Shown here piece by piece: positions 1 through 10,169 of a DNA stretch of 31,047 nt. How positions within the stretch are numbered: the stretch's first letter is position 1; each line of letters opens with the position of its first letter. The DNA comes from Cochliopodium minus (taxonomy: Eukaryota > Discosea > Himatismenida > Cochliopodiidae). Location: assembly GCA_024220525.1 (NCBI GenBank), contig JAMYWO010000024.1, positions 153,910 through 184,956 of the forward strand, read 5' to 3'. Both the position numbers and the translations under genes were made by a program. The notes below the pieces were generated by a model. It worked only from the letters and a program-made list of their open reading frames with translations, was not told the DNA's origin and did no database searches.

Positions 1-402
1 ATTCTTTTCTTCTTTTTTCATTTGGAATAGGAAGTAAGTATTTTTATTTAATCAACAAACATTCAAATCATTCTTTTTTTCTTTTTTCATTTGGAATAGG
101 AAGTAAGTATTTTTATTTAATCAACAACAAACATTCAAATCATTCTTTTCTTCTTTTTTCATTTGGAATAGTTAGTAAGTATTTTTATTCAATCAACAAA
201 CAAACATTCAAATCATTCTTTTCTTCTTTTTTCATTTGGAATAGGAAGTAAGTATTTTTATTTAATCAACAAACATTCAAATCATTCTTTTCTTCTTTTT
301 TCATTTGGAATAGGAAGTAAGTATTTTAATTTAATCAACAACAAACATTCAAATCATTCTTTTTTTTCTTTTTTTCATTTGGAATAGAATGTAAGTATTT
401 TT
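1..402 (+). repeat. Tandem array of ~70-base intron-like units
   Basis: Five full units (1-69, 70-141, 142-214, 215-283, 284-355) and a sixth partial one (356 to about 402) follow one another without spacers. Units 1 and 4 are identical, and units 2 and 5 share the same CAACAACAAAC variant, so a block of units may itself have been duplicated. Each unit has a pyrimidine tract ending TTTGGAATAG, then three bases (usually GAA), then GTAAGTATT. That is an acceptor-like and a donor-like signal separated by three bases. The array lies just upstream of the TRAF-type gene and could be part of its 5' region. Confidence 0.9.
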
Positions 403-470
403 ATTATTTTAAAACAGAATTGATGATTTAATCATTCTTTTTCGAGAAAGTGTGAAAAATGTAATCACAG

Positions 471-1560
471 TATCTCCCATCACTCTTATGAAAAGATAAA
501 AGAAAGAGAACAAAAGAGATTAGAACAACAGATAATAGAAAAAGAGAGAATAAAAAGATTAGAATTGTTAGAAAAAGAAAATAAAGAATTATTATTAAAA
601 ATAGAAATACTTGAAAGAATGGATGAACAAAACAAAGAAATAATCATACAAAACAATCAAACAATCAAAAAAAACAAAGAAATATTCAAAGAAAACAAAG
701 AAAAAATAGAAGAATTCAAAAAAGTAGAAATAGAGAACAAAAAGAAAATGGAGGAATTGTCAGAGAAGATCAATTTTATTTCTGCAAAGATTGAAACGAC
801 GATCGAACAAAGTGCCAAAGAAGAAGAAAAACAAAGTTTCGTTTTTGTTGACGAAATAAAAAAGTTTCTTATCTGTTCTCTTTGCAAAAAACTATATGAA
901 GATCCCCAAATTTGTTCTGAATGCGATCTTTCTTGCTGTAAAAGTTGTTGTAAAAGTAATTCTTTCTGTCCTTTTGGTAAAATTTTTCTTTTTTTCAATT
1001 TTTTTTTTTTTTGTATCAATAAATTTAAATATTAAAAATAAAGATTTTTTTAAATCTTTTAATAATTTTAAATTATTTTAAATATTTTTAATTTATGTGT
1101 AAATTAATTTATTTAAATTACAAACTTGTGAATATCAAAAATAGATATACAAACTGCATTTTCTTAAATTAAAAATCACTCTAAGCAGTTTAAATAATTA
1201 TCAAAATTTTTCTTATTTAAATTTTTAATTTTTCTTGGTTTTATTTTGAGTTTAGATTGTAAAAATTCGAAAATGGAAACAAACAAATATTATCAAAAGA
1301 GAATCTCAAATTTGCAAGTGAACTGTTTGAGTTGCCAAAAAACAATGAAAAGGATTGATTTTGAAAAACATTCAGACTGCAAAACTTATTGCAGATGGAA
1401 AGATATGGTAGGTTGTACATTTCATGACACCAAGGGAATAACTTCTCTTCATGAAATTGATTGTGAGAAATACAAAAATTATCTCAACATCCAAAAAGAG
1501 AATTTTAATTTGGCTCTTCCTCGATACATTCAAGAATTGAGGAACATTCTTGATAAATAA
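471..1560 (+). CDS. Coiled-coil RING / TRAF-type zinc finger protein, 5' incomplete
   Basis: There are two exons, about 471-976 and 1256-1560. The donor is TTTG|GTAAAA and the acceptor TTTAG|ATTG; joined, they complete a CPFDC motif. The first exon begins with a Lys/Glu-rich coiled coil of over 100 residues. It then has a RING-like cluster (ICSLCKKLYEDP, ICSEC, CCKSCC, FCPFDC). The second exon carries a TRAF-type zinc finger (LQVNCLSC, EKHSDC, VGCTFH, LHEIDC). RING plus zf-TRAF proteins are typically E3 ubiquitin ligases or signalling adaptors; ligase activity here is inferred. The first ATG in frame is at 619, but coiled-coil coding runs without a stop from 427, so the real start lies upstream, probably in another exon ending before an AG at 469-470. 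No MATH/TRAF-C domain follows the stop at 1558. Confidence 0.75.
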
Positions 1561-1936
1561 TCCAAATTTTCAAAATTTAAATTGGATTTCTTTTCAATAA
1601 ATATAAATAAATTTCTTCAATTCGTTAAACCAATCTCAAAAAATTTTTCCATTTGCATAATATTTTTTTTTTCTATAAAATCTCTTAACAATGAAACAAT
1701 TCTGAAGGCTGAGAAGTTAGAGAAATTGGCTATTTTAGAAACTAATGCTGTTTTAGGAATACCTTTTCAAGTTTTGTATAATATTCATGTTGGTGTTTTT
1801 ACAAGATGATTTTCAAACAAGTTAAAAAGACATAATTGAGATCAAAATTTAAGTTTTTAATTTTGTGAACTAAAATTTCAAATTCAAAGAAATCGTGATC
1901 TAAATGAACAATAGAGTTCAGACAGAACTCTTTTAC
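1561..1936. other. Gap between TRAF-type gene and tRNase Z fragment
   Basis: A plus-strand open frame at about 1680-1809 reads as a plausible hydrophilic peptide (ILKAEKLEKLAILETN) ending in TGA. It has no convincing start, no clear splice partner and no family I recognise. The rest is AT-rich and shows nothing I can support. Confidence 0.4.
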
Positions 1937-2173
1937 TTATTCTCGCAAAGTATGAACAGCAACAGGATTGTGAGAAGTCTCACTTAACAAACAACGAGCT
2001 GAAAAATGAGACAAAATCAAATTTTTGGCGGAAATTTTTTTGGCAAAAGTTCCTGCCATCTCGCTTGTAGAATGTCTCACGTTTATTGGCTTTTCATTCA
2101 ATGATTTTTCATAAGTGCATTCGTGGTAGATCACATCACAATCCTTTGCTTCTTCTTCAATAGCACCATTCAA
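1937..2173 (-). pseudogene. tRNase Z / ELAC-like metallo-beta-lactamase C-terminal fragment
   Basis: This frame reads EEEAKDCDVIYHECTYE, then RHSTSEMAGTFAKKI and KNLILSHFSAR. That matches the final catalytic section of tRNase Z-type MBL nucleases: the helix before the HEAT/HEcT loop, the HST motif, and the LILTHFSxRY strand carrying the last metal-binding His. The enzyme removes 3' trailers from tRNA precursors. Only this section is present. An in-frame TAA lies just upstream with no acceptor before the first conserved residues, and no HxHxDH section is visible in the following kilobase. The 3' end stops about 14 residues after the HFSAR motif, short of the usual tail. I read it as a detached, dead fragment; an exon of a gene with very unusual splicing is a weaker alternative. 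Confidence 0.55.
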
Positions 2174-3062
2174 ATTTTATTTATAATTAAACATTGATTA
2201 GTTTCTTTATCTGAAATTCTCCACAAAAGATTCATTTATTGTTCTGGATCAAAAGATTTTCCAATCTAGTTGAGTGAAGAATCAAAGAACACTAATCTAA
2301 AAACCAACTGTGTAAAACTAGAATAGAAGTGAGGTTGTGCTGGTCTCACAAAGATGACACCTTCTAGAGGGAAATCCAACCCTGCAGAATTAATGTATTA
2401 ATAAAATGGAGAGTTGTGGAGCTCTTTACACAACTGCATTAAGCGTGGTAGAAAGAAGAACAAACTAAAAGAGGATTCAGTTTTTAAATCTATGAAATCA
2501 TCAAATTTTTAATTTATTGAATTGAACCCAATCAATGTTATCTGTTGTAAAGAGATTCCACGTTTAATAAAAAGGAAAAATTTTTAAAAATTTTATTTCT
2601 GGAATTAAAATTTTTTACTTCTCTTTGTGGAAGAATTTGGTTGACAATTTGGAGGATTGAAGGTTAAGTTTAATTGACAAAAATTATATTACAGAAACCT
2701 TTGGAGTACATAAAAGATGGGAATTCACCTTATGAAAATGAAAGTTCATCAAAATTTCTTTCTTCCTGAATACAACAAGATGGTATTCATTAAAACAAAT
2801 AGATTGGAAAGTCTAGTAATTTTATATCCCATAACAATAACTTAATTTATTTTTTAATTTTGTTTCTAATTTATGGAATCGATGTAAAATGAAATCCTTT
2901 TTAGAAATTGGAAAATTGAAAATAATTTTCAAAAAAAATTTGTCTAAAAAAATAAATAAAAAAAATGAATCAGAAATATAAGTAAAACAATTGACAATAT
3001 TTCCCATTTTTCATATTGATTAATTTAGAAGTAGAAAACAGAATAATGGTTATTCTCCAAAT
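2174..3062. other. Gene-poor stretch upstream of the kinase gene
   Basis: This is 889 bases without a supported gene. Around 2290-2470 the composition is less AT-rich than its surroundings. A plus-strand segment at about 2699-2769 follows a fair acceptor (TATTACAG) and reads KPLEYIKDGNSPYE... to a TGA; it could be a stray last exon but has no partner. No tRNA fold or recognisable snRNA could be supported by eye. The kinase promoter should lie toward the right end. Confidence 0.4.
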
Positions 3063-5994
3063 ATGGAAAGAAATCATGCAAATGATTCAAGGTATAATCA
3101 AGATTATCACCATTCAGATAGATATAACAGAAATGATAATTACTTAAATCACGATAAATACAACAAAAATTATATTCCATATCAAAATCATCCTCCAAGA
3201 AGGAAATATTCAAATGAAATTAATAGCCATGAAGAAAGAAGATATTTCAAAGATAATCACCACAGATATCAACCTACTTCTCCGGGATATTTTGACAAAG
3301 AAGAAAAGAATCATTCAAACAGTCCAACAAAAAGAAAAAGAATGTTAACCGTTAGAAATTTTTCCTTTTTATACTTTGATATTCAACAAATATCTAATTT
3401 TTCCGTTATTCATTATATTCTCTTTATTAAATACATTTGAACGAACTATCTTTTTTATAGCCAAATGCAAAAGAAACAAAAAGGAGAACACAACATTTAC
3501 CTCCTCATCAAGAAAATAGAAGAGATGATCTTAGAAGAGAGGAGGGAAGGAGAGAGGAAGGGAGGGAAATAAGAAGAGAGGAAGACCATAGGAGAGAAGA
3601 TCTTAGAAGAGAAGAGGGCAGAAACAGAAGAGAGGAGGGGAGGAGGGAGGAGGGGAGGAGAGAAGAGGGGAGGAGGGAGGAGGGGAGGAGAGAGGAGGGG
3701 AGGAGGGAGGAGGGGAGGAGAGAAGTGAAAAGGGATGAAGAGGGACATTTGTTGGGGAGGAAAGGAGAAGAATTGGGAAACAGATACGTGATAGAAAAAG
3801 AAATAGGGAAGGGAACTTTTGGTTCTGTTTTTGATTGTTTCGATAAAAAACTTAAAAAGAACGTGGCTATTAAAGTGATCAGAAATGTTGAAAAATACAG
3901 AGATGCCGCCAAAATTGAAATTGAAATTTTAGAAAAAATTCACAAATCCAACATCCCAGCTTATTCGAGGTAAATCAAAAAAAAAAAATTAGACCCTCCT
4001 TATTCTTATTTCTATTTTAACTCTTTTATTTATCAATTAATATTTAATTTAATTAATTTAAATTTAAATTAAATCATTTTATATTAATTTATTTAAATAA
4101 TTTAAATATTTAATTTATTAAATAATTGATAAATAATGAATAATTTTTAAATAATTTGATTAAAAAAAAGGGGATGCATAAAAATGATAGAGTGGTTTGA
4201 CTATGAGGGACACATAAGCATGTGCTTTGAAAAATACGGATCTTCTCTTTATGATTTTTTAAAAGATAATGAATACCGTGGTTTTTCTATTTATTTTTGC
4301 CGAAAATTCGCTTTCCAGATCATCTGCACCATTTCCTGTAAAAAACAAACTAAAACATAAACTAAAACTTAAAAATAAACACAAATATAAATTAAAACAT
4401 AAACTAAAACATAAATATATAAATTAAATATAAACATATAAATTAAAACATAAAAAAAACTTAAATTAAAACATAAACTTATATATAAACACAGATATAA
4501 TCTAAAACTTAAACATAAACACAAATATAAATTAAAACATAAAAAAAAACTTAAATTAAAACATATAAATTAAAACATAAACTAAAACATAAATTAAAAC
4601 ATAAACTAAAACATAAATTAAAACATAAACTTCTTTCCTTTTTTTATTTAATTTGTTATGACATTTGCTTTATTACAATAACTACTTTGTTATAATATTT
4701 ATTTTTTATTTAATTTATTTTAATATTTTCTTTATTTTAAAAAATTGATATTTAACAATTTAAAATGAAAGTCAATTTATATTTATTCATATTCATTTAT
4801 TTATTATTTTATTATTTTAAAAATTTATTTATTCATTTATATTTATTTAATAATAAATTAATATTTATATTTTATTATTTATTATTTCATTAATAAACTA
4901 ATATTTATTTATTCATTTATATTTATATAATAAAAATTGATATTATTTATTAAATGAATTGATATTTATATTTTATTTAATAACACTTATTTATAATTTA
5001 ATAAATTGATATTTATATTTTATTATAATTAAATGAATTAATATTTATATTATATTATAATTAAATGACAGTTATGCACAAGATAAATTTGATTCACACA
5101 GATTTGAAGCCGGAAAACATTCTGCTGGTGTCAGAAAATTACAAGGAAGACGGGAATGGGAAAAAGATACCAAAAAGCAGTGAAATAAAAGTAATAGATT
5201 TTGGTTCTGCAACATTTGAAGAAGAACATCACACAAGAATTGTTTCAACAAGACATTATCGTTCTCCTGAAGTCATTTTAAATAATGGTTGGAGTTTTCC
5301 TGCTGACATTTGGAGTATTGGTTGCATTTTAGTTGAACTTTTCACTGGTGATGCCCTTTTTCAAACTCATGACAACAATGAACATCTCGCCAGTATTCCC
5401 CTATTTCTTTTTTTTTTTGTCAAATAATCATTTTAAAATCTTAATTAATTTACATTTAATTTAAATTTAAATCTTCTTTTTGTTATCTTCATTTTAAATC
5501 TTATTTAAATCACCATATTTAGTTTTCTTAAACTAATTTTATTACATCTTATTCTTCTTGTTTTTTAATTTTAAATTCTATTTAAATTCTATTTAACTTT
5601 TTATTTTTTATTTTTTATTTTTTTTACAATTAAAATAGTGATGGAACATTATTTGGGAAGAATGCCAGTATCAATGATTAAAAAAGGAGGAGAGAAAAGT
5701 AAGAAATATTACGAGAATAACAAACTTAAATGGCCACAAATAGCGAAATCAGAAAAATCAATAAAAATAGTGGGGTCTCTTCCCAAAATTGAAAAATTAA
5801 TTCCCGATAAAGAATTTCTTCATTTGATTACCAGAATGTTAGAATATGATCCAAACAAAAGAATAAGTGCAGATGATGCAATTCTTCATCCTTTCTTTAA
5901 AATTCTTCACAACGACAAATTTTTTGTTGATATGATTCCTCCTTCTTTTCCTCTCCAACACAACGAAAATGATGACTCTGATTCTTCAAAATAA
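3063..5994 (+). CDS. LAMMER/CLK-family dual-specificity protein kinase
   Basis: Five exons (3063-3350, 3461-3969, 4171-4337, 5072-5392, 5639-5994) join in phase to 546 codons. The N-terminal ~215 residues are hydrophilic: His/Asn/Tyr-rich, then a long Arg-Glu-Glu-Gly repeat where metazoan CLKs have an RS domain. The kinase domain follows: [11 protein letters not shown] (glycine loop), VAIKVIR (ATP-binding Lys), [24 protein letters not shown] (catalytic loop), [14 protein letters not shown] (DFG plus the CLK-type acidic turn), [12 protein letters not shown] and [14 protein letters not shown], the LAMMER signature. Such kinases phosphorylate SR splicing factors in the nucleus. Upstream frame is open to 3024 after a TAG, but no extra exon is needed. 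The 734-base third intron is unusually long and repeat-filled. Confidence 0.93.
3537..3725 (+). repeat. Purine-only repeat encoding Arg-Glu-Glu-Gly units
   Basis: Nearly every base is A or G on the plus strand, built on 15-base units (GAGGAGGGGAGGAGG and variants) that encode REEGR-type pentapeptides inside the kinase N-terminus. The tract is in frame in the exon at 3461-3969. Long homopurine mirror repeats can form triplex DNA, and they vary in length by slippage. Confidence 0.85.
4344..4635 (+). repeat. AAAACATAAACT-type degenerate minisatellite in kinase intron
   Basis: Roughly 12-base units of the kind AAAACATAAACT and AAAACATAAATT repeat with many variants across about 290 bases of the third kinase intron. 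From about 4780 to 5060 the same intron continues with ATATTTATATTTTATT-type repeats. No coding signal is present. Confidence 0.75.
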
Positions 5995-6500
5995 ACTATT
6001 TCTATTATTTAATCAAATTTTCTTTTCATTAAATTTTTTTAACTATCCTCCTTTTTTTAAATAACAAATAACTTTGAATTTTGAAATTATAAAAAAAACT
6101 ATCAATACAACAACTATGTATTATTCCTAGACTTGAATAAGTGCACAGTGTATTATAAATATCATAAGAGTGAGTTTAATTAATCAAGGATTTTTATTGA
6201 AATTTGGGATCAATTTTAATCAAACAAAAAAATTTTCAATTCATTTATTAAATTAAATATTTATTAAAAATAATGACATTGTCAACAATTTCAATTGTAA
6301 CTTGACTCATTTTTTTAATTTTCAAGGATGTAAAATAAATGGTACATTACTTAGTTTTGAACGAAAGACATTCTATGATTTTTATTTTGAAAAATTTTGG
6401 TTATCTTTGCAATTATAAAAATTTTGTGATAAAAATATTAGAAATAAATTAATTTAATTCATTAACAACGGTATTTTATATCATCTAAAATTTATTTTAT
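5995..6500. other. Intergenic region between convergent kinase and uS12 genes
   Basis: About 500 bases of AT-rich sequence between the 3' ends of two convergent genes. It should hold both polyadenylation regions. No ORF, RNA gene or strong repeat was seen. Confidence 0.5.
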
Positions 6501-6932
6501 TTATGAACGTGGTTTATCTTTCTTATGAAGATAAAGAGCAAGAAGAGAAGTATTTGCAACTTTTACAACTTTAAAACGGACCCCCGGAATATCTCCCTTA
6601 GAACGACCGGATCTTCCGAATCCCGCAATGAGGACTTCATCGTTTTCATCAATAAAATTCAAGCAACCATCCATAGGTACGAAAGCAGCAATTTTTTTAC
6701 CATTTTTGATTAATTGCACACGAACACATTTACGAATTGCAGAGTTAGGTTGTTTTGATTCGATACCCATCTTTTCAACAACAATTCCCTTTGCATGGGA
6801 TGCTCCTCCCAATACGTTAGCCTTCAAAGTGCTTGACAAGTGAGCTTTTTTAAATTTCAAATCAGCCCATCTGTTTCTCATTCTTTGAGCTTTTAACTTA
6901 CGCCCTGCTCTAATACCTTTTGGTTTACCCAT
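6501..6932 (-). CDS. RPS23: 40S ribosomal protein uS12 (RPS23)
   Basis: A single uninterrupted 143-codon frame, the normal length for eukaryotic uS12, starting [14 protein letters not shown] and ending KKDKPRS. It contains the universally conserved [20 protein letters not shown] loop, which lies in the decoding centre of the small ribosomal subunit, and [12 protein letters not shown] and [13 protein letters not shown]. The Pro in QPNSAIRK is the residue hydroxylated in other eukaryotes. It is the only intronless sizeable gene in the window. It is divergent from TDP1 across a 400-base promoter region and convergent with the kinase gene. Confidence 0.98.
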   Translation of the reverse strand: MGKPKGIRAGRKLKAQRMRNRWADLKFKKAHLSSTLKANVLGGASHAKGIVVEKMGIESKQPNSAIRKCVRVQLIKNGKKIAAFVPMDGCLNFIDENDEVLIAGFGRSGRSKGDIPGVRFKVVKVANTSLLALYLHKKDKPRS

Positions 6933-7332
6933 CTAATTTTTTATTTATATATAAAATATTAATTTCTTGATATTTATTATACAAATTTTTATAAATTAAA
7001 AAAATTATGAGAATATGAGTATATTAATGAATGATTATTAAAGATATATTTATTCATAAATACAATAGGGTATGATAAATGATTTACCTATAGAGAATTA
7101 GATACTTTTTTTTTATTTTAAAATATAAATTAAGAAAAAATAAAAAAAATATAAAAAATTAATTGCATCCTATTCTTTTATGCTATTAAATTATATAATT
7201 AATAAAAAAAAATAAATAAAAAAAATTGAAAGAGAATTGATCAATATTAATTTTTCAAAAAAATAGAGAAGAATACAAACATTCTTTTCCTATCTCCTAT
7301 AACATACTTTAATTTCTTATTGGAAAAAGAAA
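6933..7332. promoter_or_regulatory. Shared upstream region of divergent uS12 and TDP1 genes
   Basis: About 400 bases separate the two start codons, so both promoters must lie here or in upstream exons. The sequence is almost entirely A/T with long A and T runs. I see no motif strong enough to call individually. Confidence 0.45.
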
Positions 7333-10053
7333 ATGAGGGAAAATTCGAAAAAACATTCAATAGAAAAGAATGATAATAAAGCATATAAAAAAAGAACAGT
7401 TGGAAAATCTGAATTGAATGAATTAAAAGATATCCTTAGAACAATTTTAGACAAGAAAATCAAATTATTGACAAATGATTTATTATTGGAAGCCCTTGAG
7501 CATACAAAAGATGTTCAATCAGCATCTGAAGAAATTTTAAAAATCTTTTTTGATAATCAAGATGAATTTTTTAAAAAAGGGAAAAATGAGAAAATTAAAA
7601 GTGATAACAAAAAAGGATTTATTTTACAATCCGATAATGAAGAAGAATACAAAAAATATTTAAAAAAACCAATAAGTGAGGGGTTTTATCTCAATTTCCT
7701 TCCTTCATTAAGTTTAAAGGTGAATTTTTTCAATAAAAAAAGTAATAATAAGATTAAATACTTAAACATGGATAGGATAATGAGGGATGTATTTCTTTAA
7801 AATCATTATTTGATGGAAATGAGGAAATAGGGAAGATGGTAATTTCGGGATTTGAAATTGATTTGGATTGGTTCCTCCTCCAACTCCCCCTTTTTGATGA
7901 TGATCATCATCCCATAAAACAAAAATCTAATTTAAAGATATTTGTATCTGGAAATCTTCTTCCCTCTTCATCTTTTTATCTCTCCAATCAATCGTACATA
8001 TCGAACAGCTCAACAAAGGGGAATGGAAATAATAATGGAGGGAATACAAAGAAAATCAAATTTGTTGGAGAAGAACAATCTTTTTCAAACTATTTCGAAG
8101 AGAAAAGAAGAGAAAAGAAAGGGATACACAAAGGAGATCAAGAGGAAGGGAGAGGAGTATATTGGGTTCAAAATAAAAGAGAAAAAGAAATGGGAAAGTA
8201 TGGTACTCTTCATGGTAAGCTCCTCCTTTTCTCTTCCACTCCCAATTATCACAATTATAATATCGTTGACAATAATGATAACAAAAATAACAATAATGTC
8301 AATTATAATAATCATAAAGTTAACAATAATAATAATATTGAAAATAATAACAATAATAAAAATAATAATAATAATAACAATTATAATAATGATAAAAACA
8401 ATAGTAAAAATGATAGTAACAATAAGAATGAAAAAGTTAATTATAACCAAAATAATGATAATTCAAAAAAGAATGAAGTGGGGAGAGAAGGGGAAAAATT
8501 GAGAGTAGTGATATCCACAGCTAATTTCACTTCTTCTGATTTTCTCACTAAAACTTGTGCTCTTTGGTTTTTCTTTATTTATTTATTTATTATTTTCATT
8601 ATTAAACATTTTTATAAAGGGTGAATTAGTGACGAGTATTCCTGGAAAATATTCAAAACATCTCTTTTCCAATATTAACGACAATAACAATAATAATGAT
8701 AACAATAATAATAACAATGATAACAATAACAATGATGACAATTATAATGATAACAAAAAAAATACTAAAAACAATATTAAAGATAATAATTTCCATCATT
8801 TTAATGAAAATAATGAAAATAATGTTAAAAAAGGAGAAAAGGTAAAAAAATATGGTAAAATGAGAATAAATCACCTTGTCAACCTTTTCAACAATAGTAA
8901 TGAGAGTGAGAGTAATAGTAATGAGAGTAAGAGTAGCAATAACAGTAAGAGTAATAGTGATAATGAAAAGGAGGAGAGGGAAGAGGGGAGAGAAGAGAAG
9001 AGGGAGGATATAATAGTGAATGTATCATCAATAGGAACTTTTTCAGAACATTGGTTAAAAAGTGTTGATGACAGTTTTAGAGGTTTATTTTTTTTATTCA
9101 TTATATTGTTATTTTTATTTTTATATTTATTTTTATTTTTATATTTATTTTTATTTTTATTCATTTTATATTTTTTATTCTTATTTATTTTTAATTTATT
9201 TTTATTTATTTTTATTTTTTTAAAATGTTAAAGGAAAGTGTTATGAATTTTCAATAGCTAATTTAAAAAAGAAAGGAAAAGAAGGAGAAAAGGAGAATAA
9301 AAAAGAAGGAAAGATGCACATTGTTTTCCCTTCTTCTCTTTTTGTTCTCCACTCTTTTACTCATTCTCTTTACTCCTCCTCTATAAATAAGAATGATAAT
9401 AACAGTAAAGGTAATAATAAGGATAACAAAAAGAAAAAGAATAACTACGGATTATTTTTGAAAAGTAATAATTTTTCTCCATTTTTGAAAACATGTTTAA
9501 GACAATACTCTCCTTTTTCTTTTAGACATGTAAACTTTTCCTTTTTTGACTTTAATACTTGTTCATTAATAAATAGTATTGGAGGGTCATTTTTTTTTAT
9601 TATTATTTTATTTTAAATTTTTTTTTCTTTGAAAAGAATTTTCTTCCACATTTAAAAATATACATGTCATTGAATAGAATTATAAAAGGAGGAGAAGGGG
9701 AGAAAGAAGGAGAAGAGTATGAAAATAAGGAAATAGAAGGGAGGAGATATGTGGTAGTAAATTGGATTTTGTTGACATCATGTAATTTGTCTATCCCCGC
9801 ACAAGGTTCTTCAACAGATAAATTGTTTGAAGTTCTTTCTTTTGAAATTGGAATATTTTTTGCTTCCAAAAAAGGAGAGACAGTGTATCTTTTAAATGAA
9901 CCAAATTCTTTCTCTTCTTCCCCTTCTCTTTTTTATCATATGGGTGTCAAATATGTTGTTTTACCTGTCCCTTTTCTTTTTCAAAATTTAAAAAGTTTTG
10001 AACCAAACTCTCCTCCTTATTTTTTTAATCTTCCCTTAAAAAATAACAAATAA
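7333..10053 (+). CDS. TDP1: Tyrosyl-DNA phosphodiesterase 1
   Basis: Five exons are inferred: 7333-7719, 7776 to about 8566, 8620-9082, 9234-9529 and 9637-10053, for about 783 residues. TDP1 hydrolyses 3' tyrosyl-DNA links left by trapped topoisomerase I, using two HKN motifs. Motif 1 is GTLHGKLLLF with the downstream Asn in LRVVISTANFTSS. Motif 2 is LPHLKIYM with Asn in LLTSCNLS; the usual Trp after it is replaced by Gln. Other family landmarks are VTSIPGKY, NVSSIGTFSEHWL, MHIVFPS, FEIGIFF and LPVPFLF. The N-terminus has a weakly UBA/CUE-like helical stretch (ALEHTKDVQSASEEILKIFF). Asn-rich insertions interrupt the domain at about 8250-8490 and 8680-8830. The apparent stop at 7798 lies in an alternative frame and is removed by the 7720-7775 intron. 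The 8567-8619 junction has no canonical in-phase donor and lacks about 60 residues found in human TDP1. Confidence 0.88.
8250..8490 (+). repeat. AAT/AAC trinucleotide-rich tract coding poly-Asn
   Basis: Imperfect AAT and AAC codon runs inside TDP1 exon 2 encode an Asn/Lys-rich insertion of about 75 residues. It lies between the first HxK motif and the strand carrying its partner Asn. A second, shorter tract of the same type lies at 8680-8830 in exon 3. Confidence 0.8.
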
Positions 10054-10169
10054 ACACAAAGATACTTAAAACAAAGAGGTTCATTGACCTTGGATCAATT
10101 AGAGTTTAATTTTATAATTTGTTTAATTTTATAGTTTTGTGTAAAAAAAAAAAAAGATAAATAAAATAA

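Noticed and set aside
1-402. CRISPR-like array
   Set aside because: Units are contiguous with no unique spacers, in a eukaryotic intron-bearing context.
2290-2470. Possible structured RNA (a GATGACAC string as in U6, short stem-loops)
   Set aside because: Only an 8-base match and weak stems; no full tRNA, snRNA or snoRNA architecture could be traced.
2750-3062. Extra 5' exon of the kinase starting at the ATG near 2738
   Set aside because: The possible donor and the acceptor at 3027-3028 are out of phase; the ATG at 3063 is simpler.
3497-3912. Minus-strand open frames rich in Ser/Leu/Pro
   Set aside because: They are antisense shadows of the purine-only REEGR repeat in the kinase exon; the sense frame joins to an unmistakable kinase domain.
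7798-7835. Apparent frameshift/stop in TDP1
   Set aside because: An intron at 7720-7775 (GTGAAT...GGATAG) removes it and joins LSLK to DNEGCISLKSLF in phase, so no frameshift is needed.
8085-8874. Minus-strand Ile/Val-rich open frames
   Set aside because: Antisense of the AAT/AAC poly-Asn coding tracts in TDP1.
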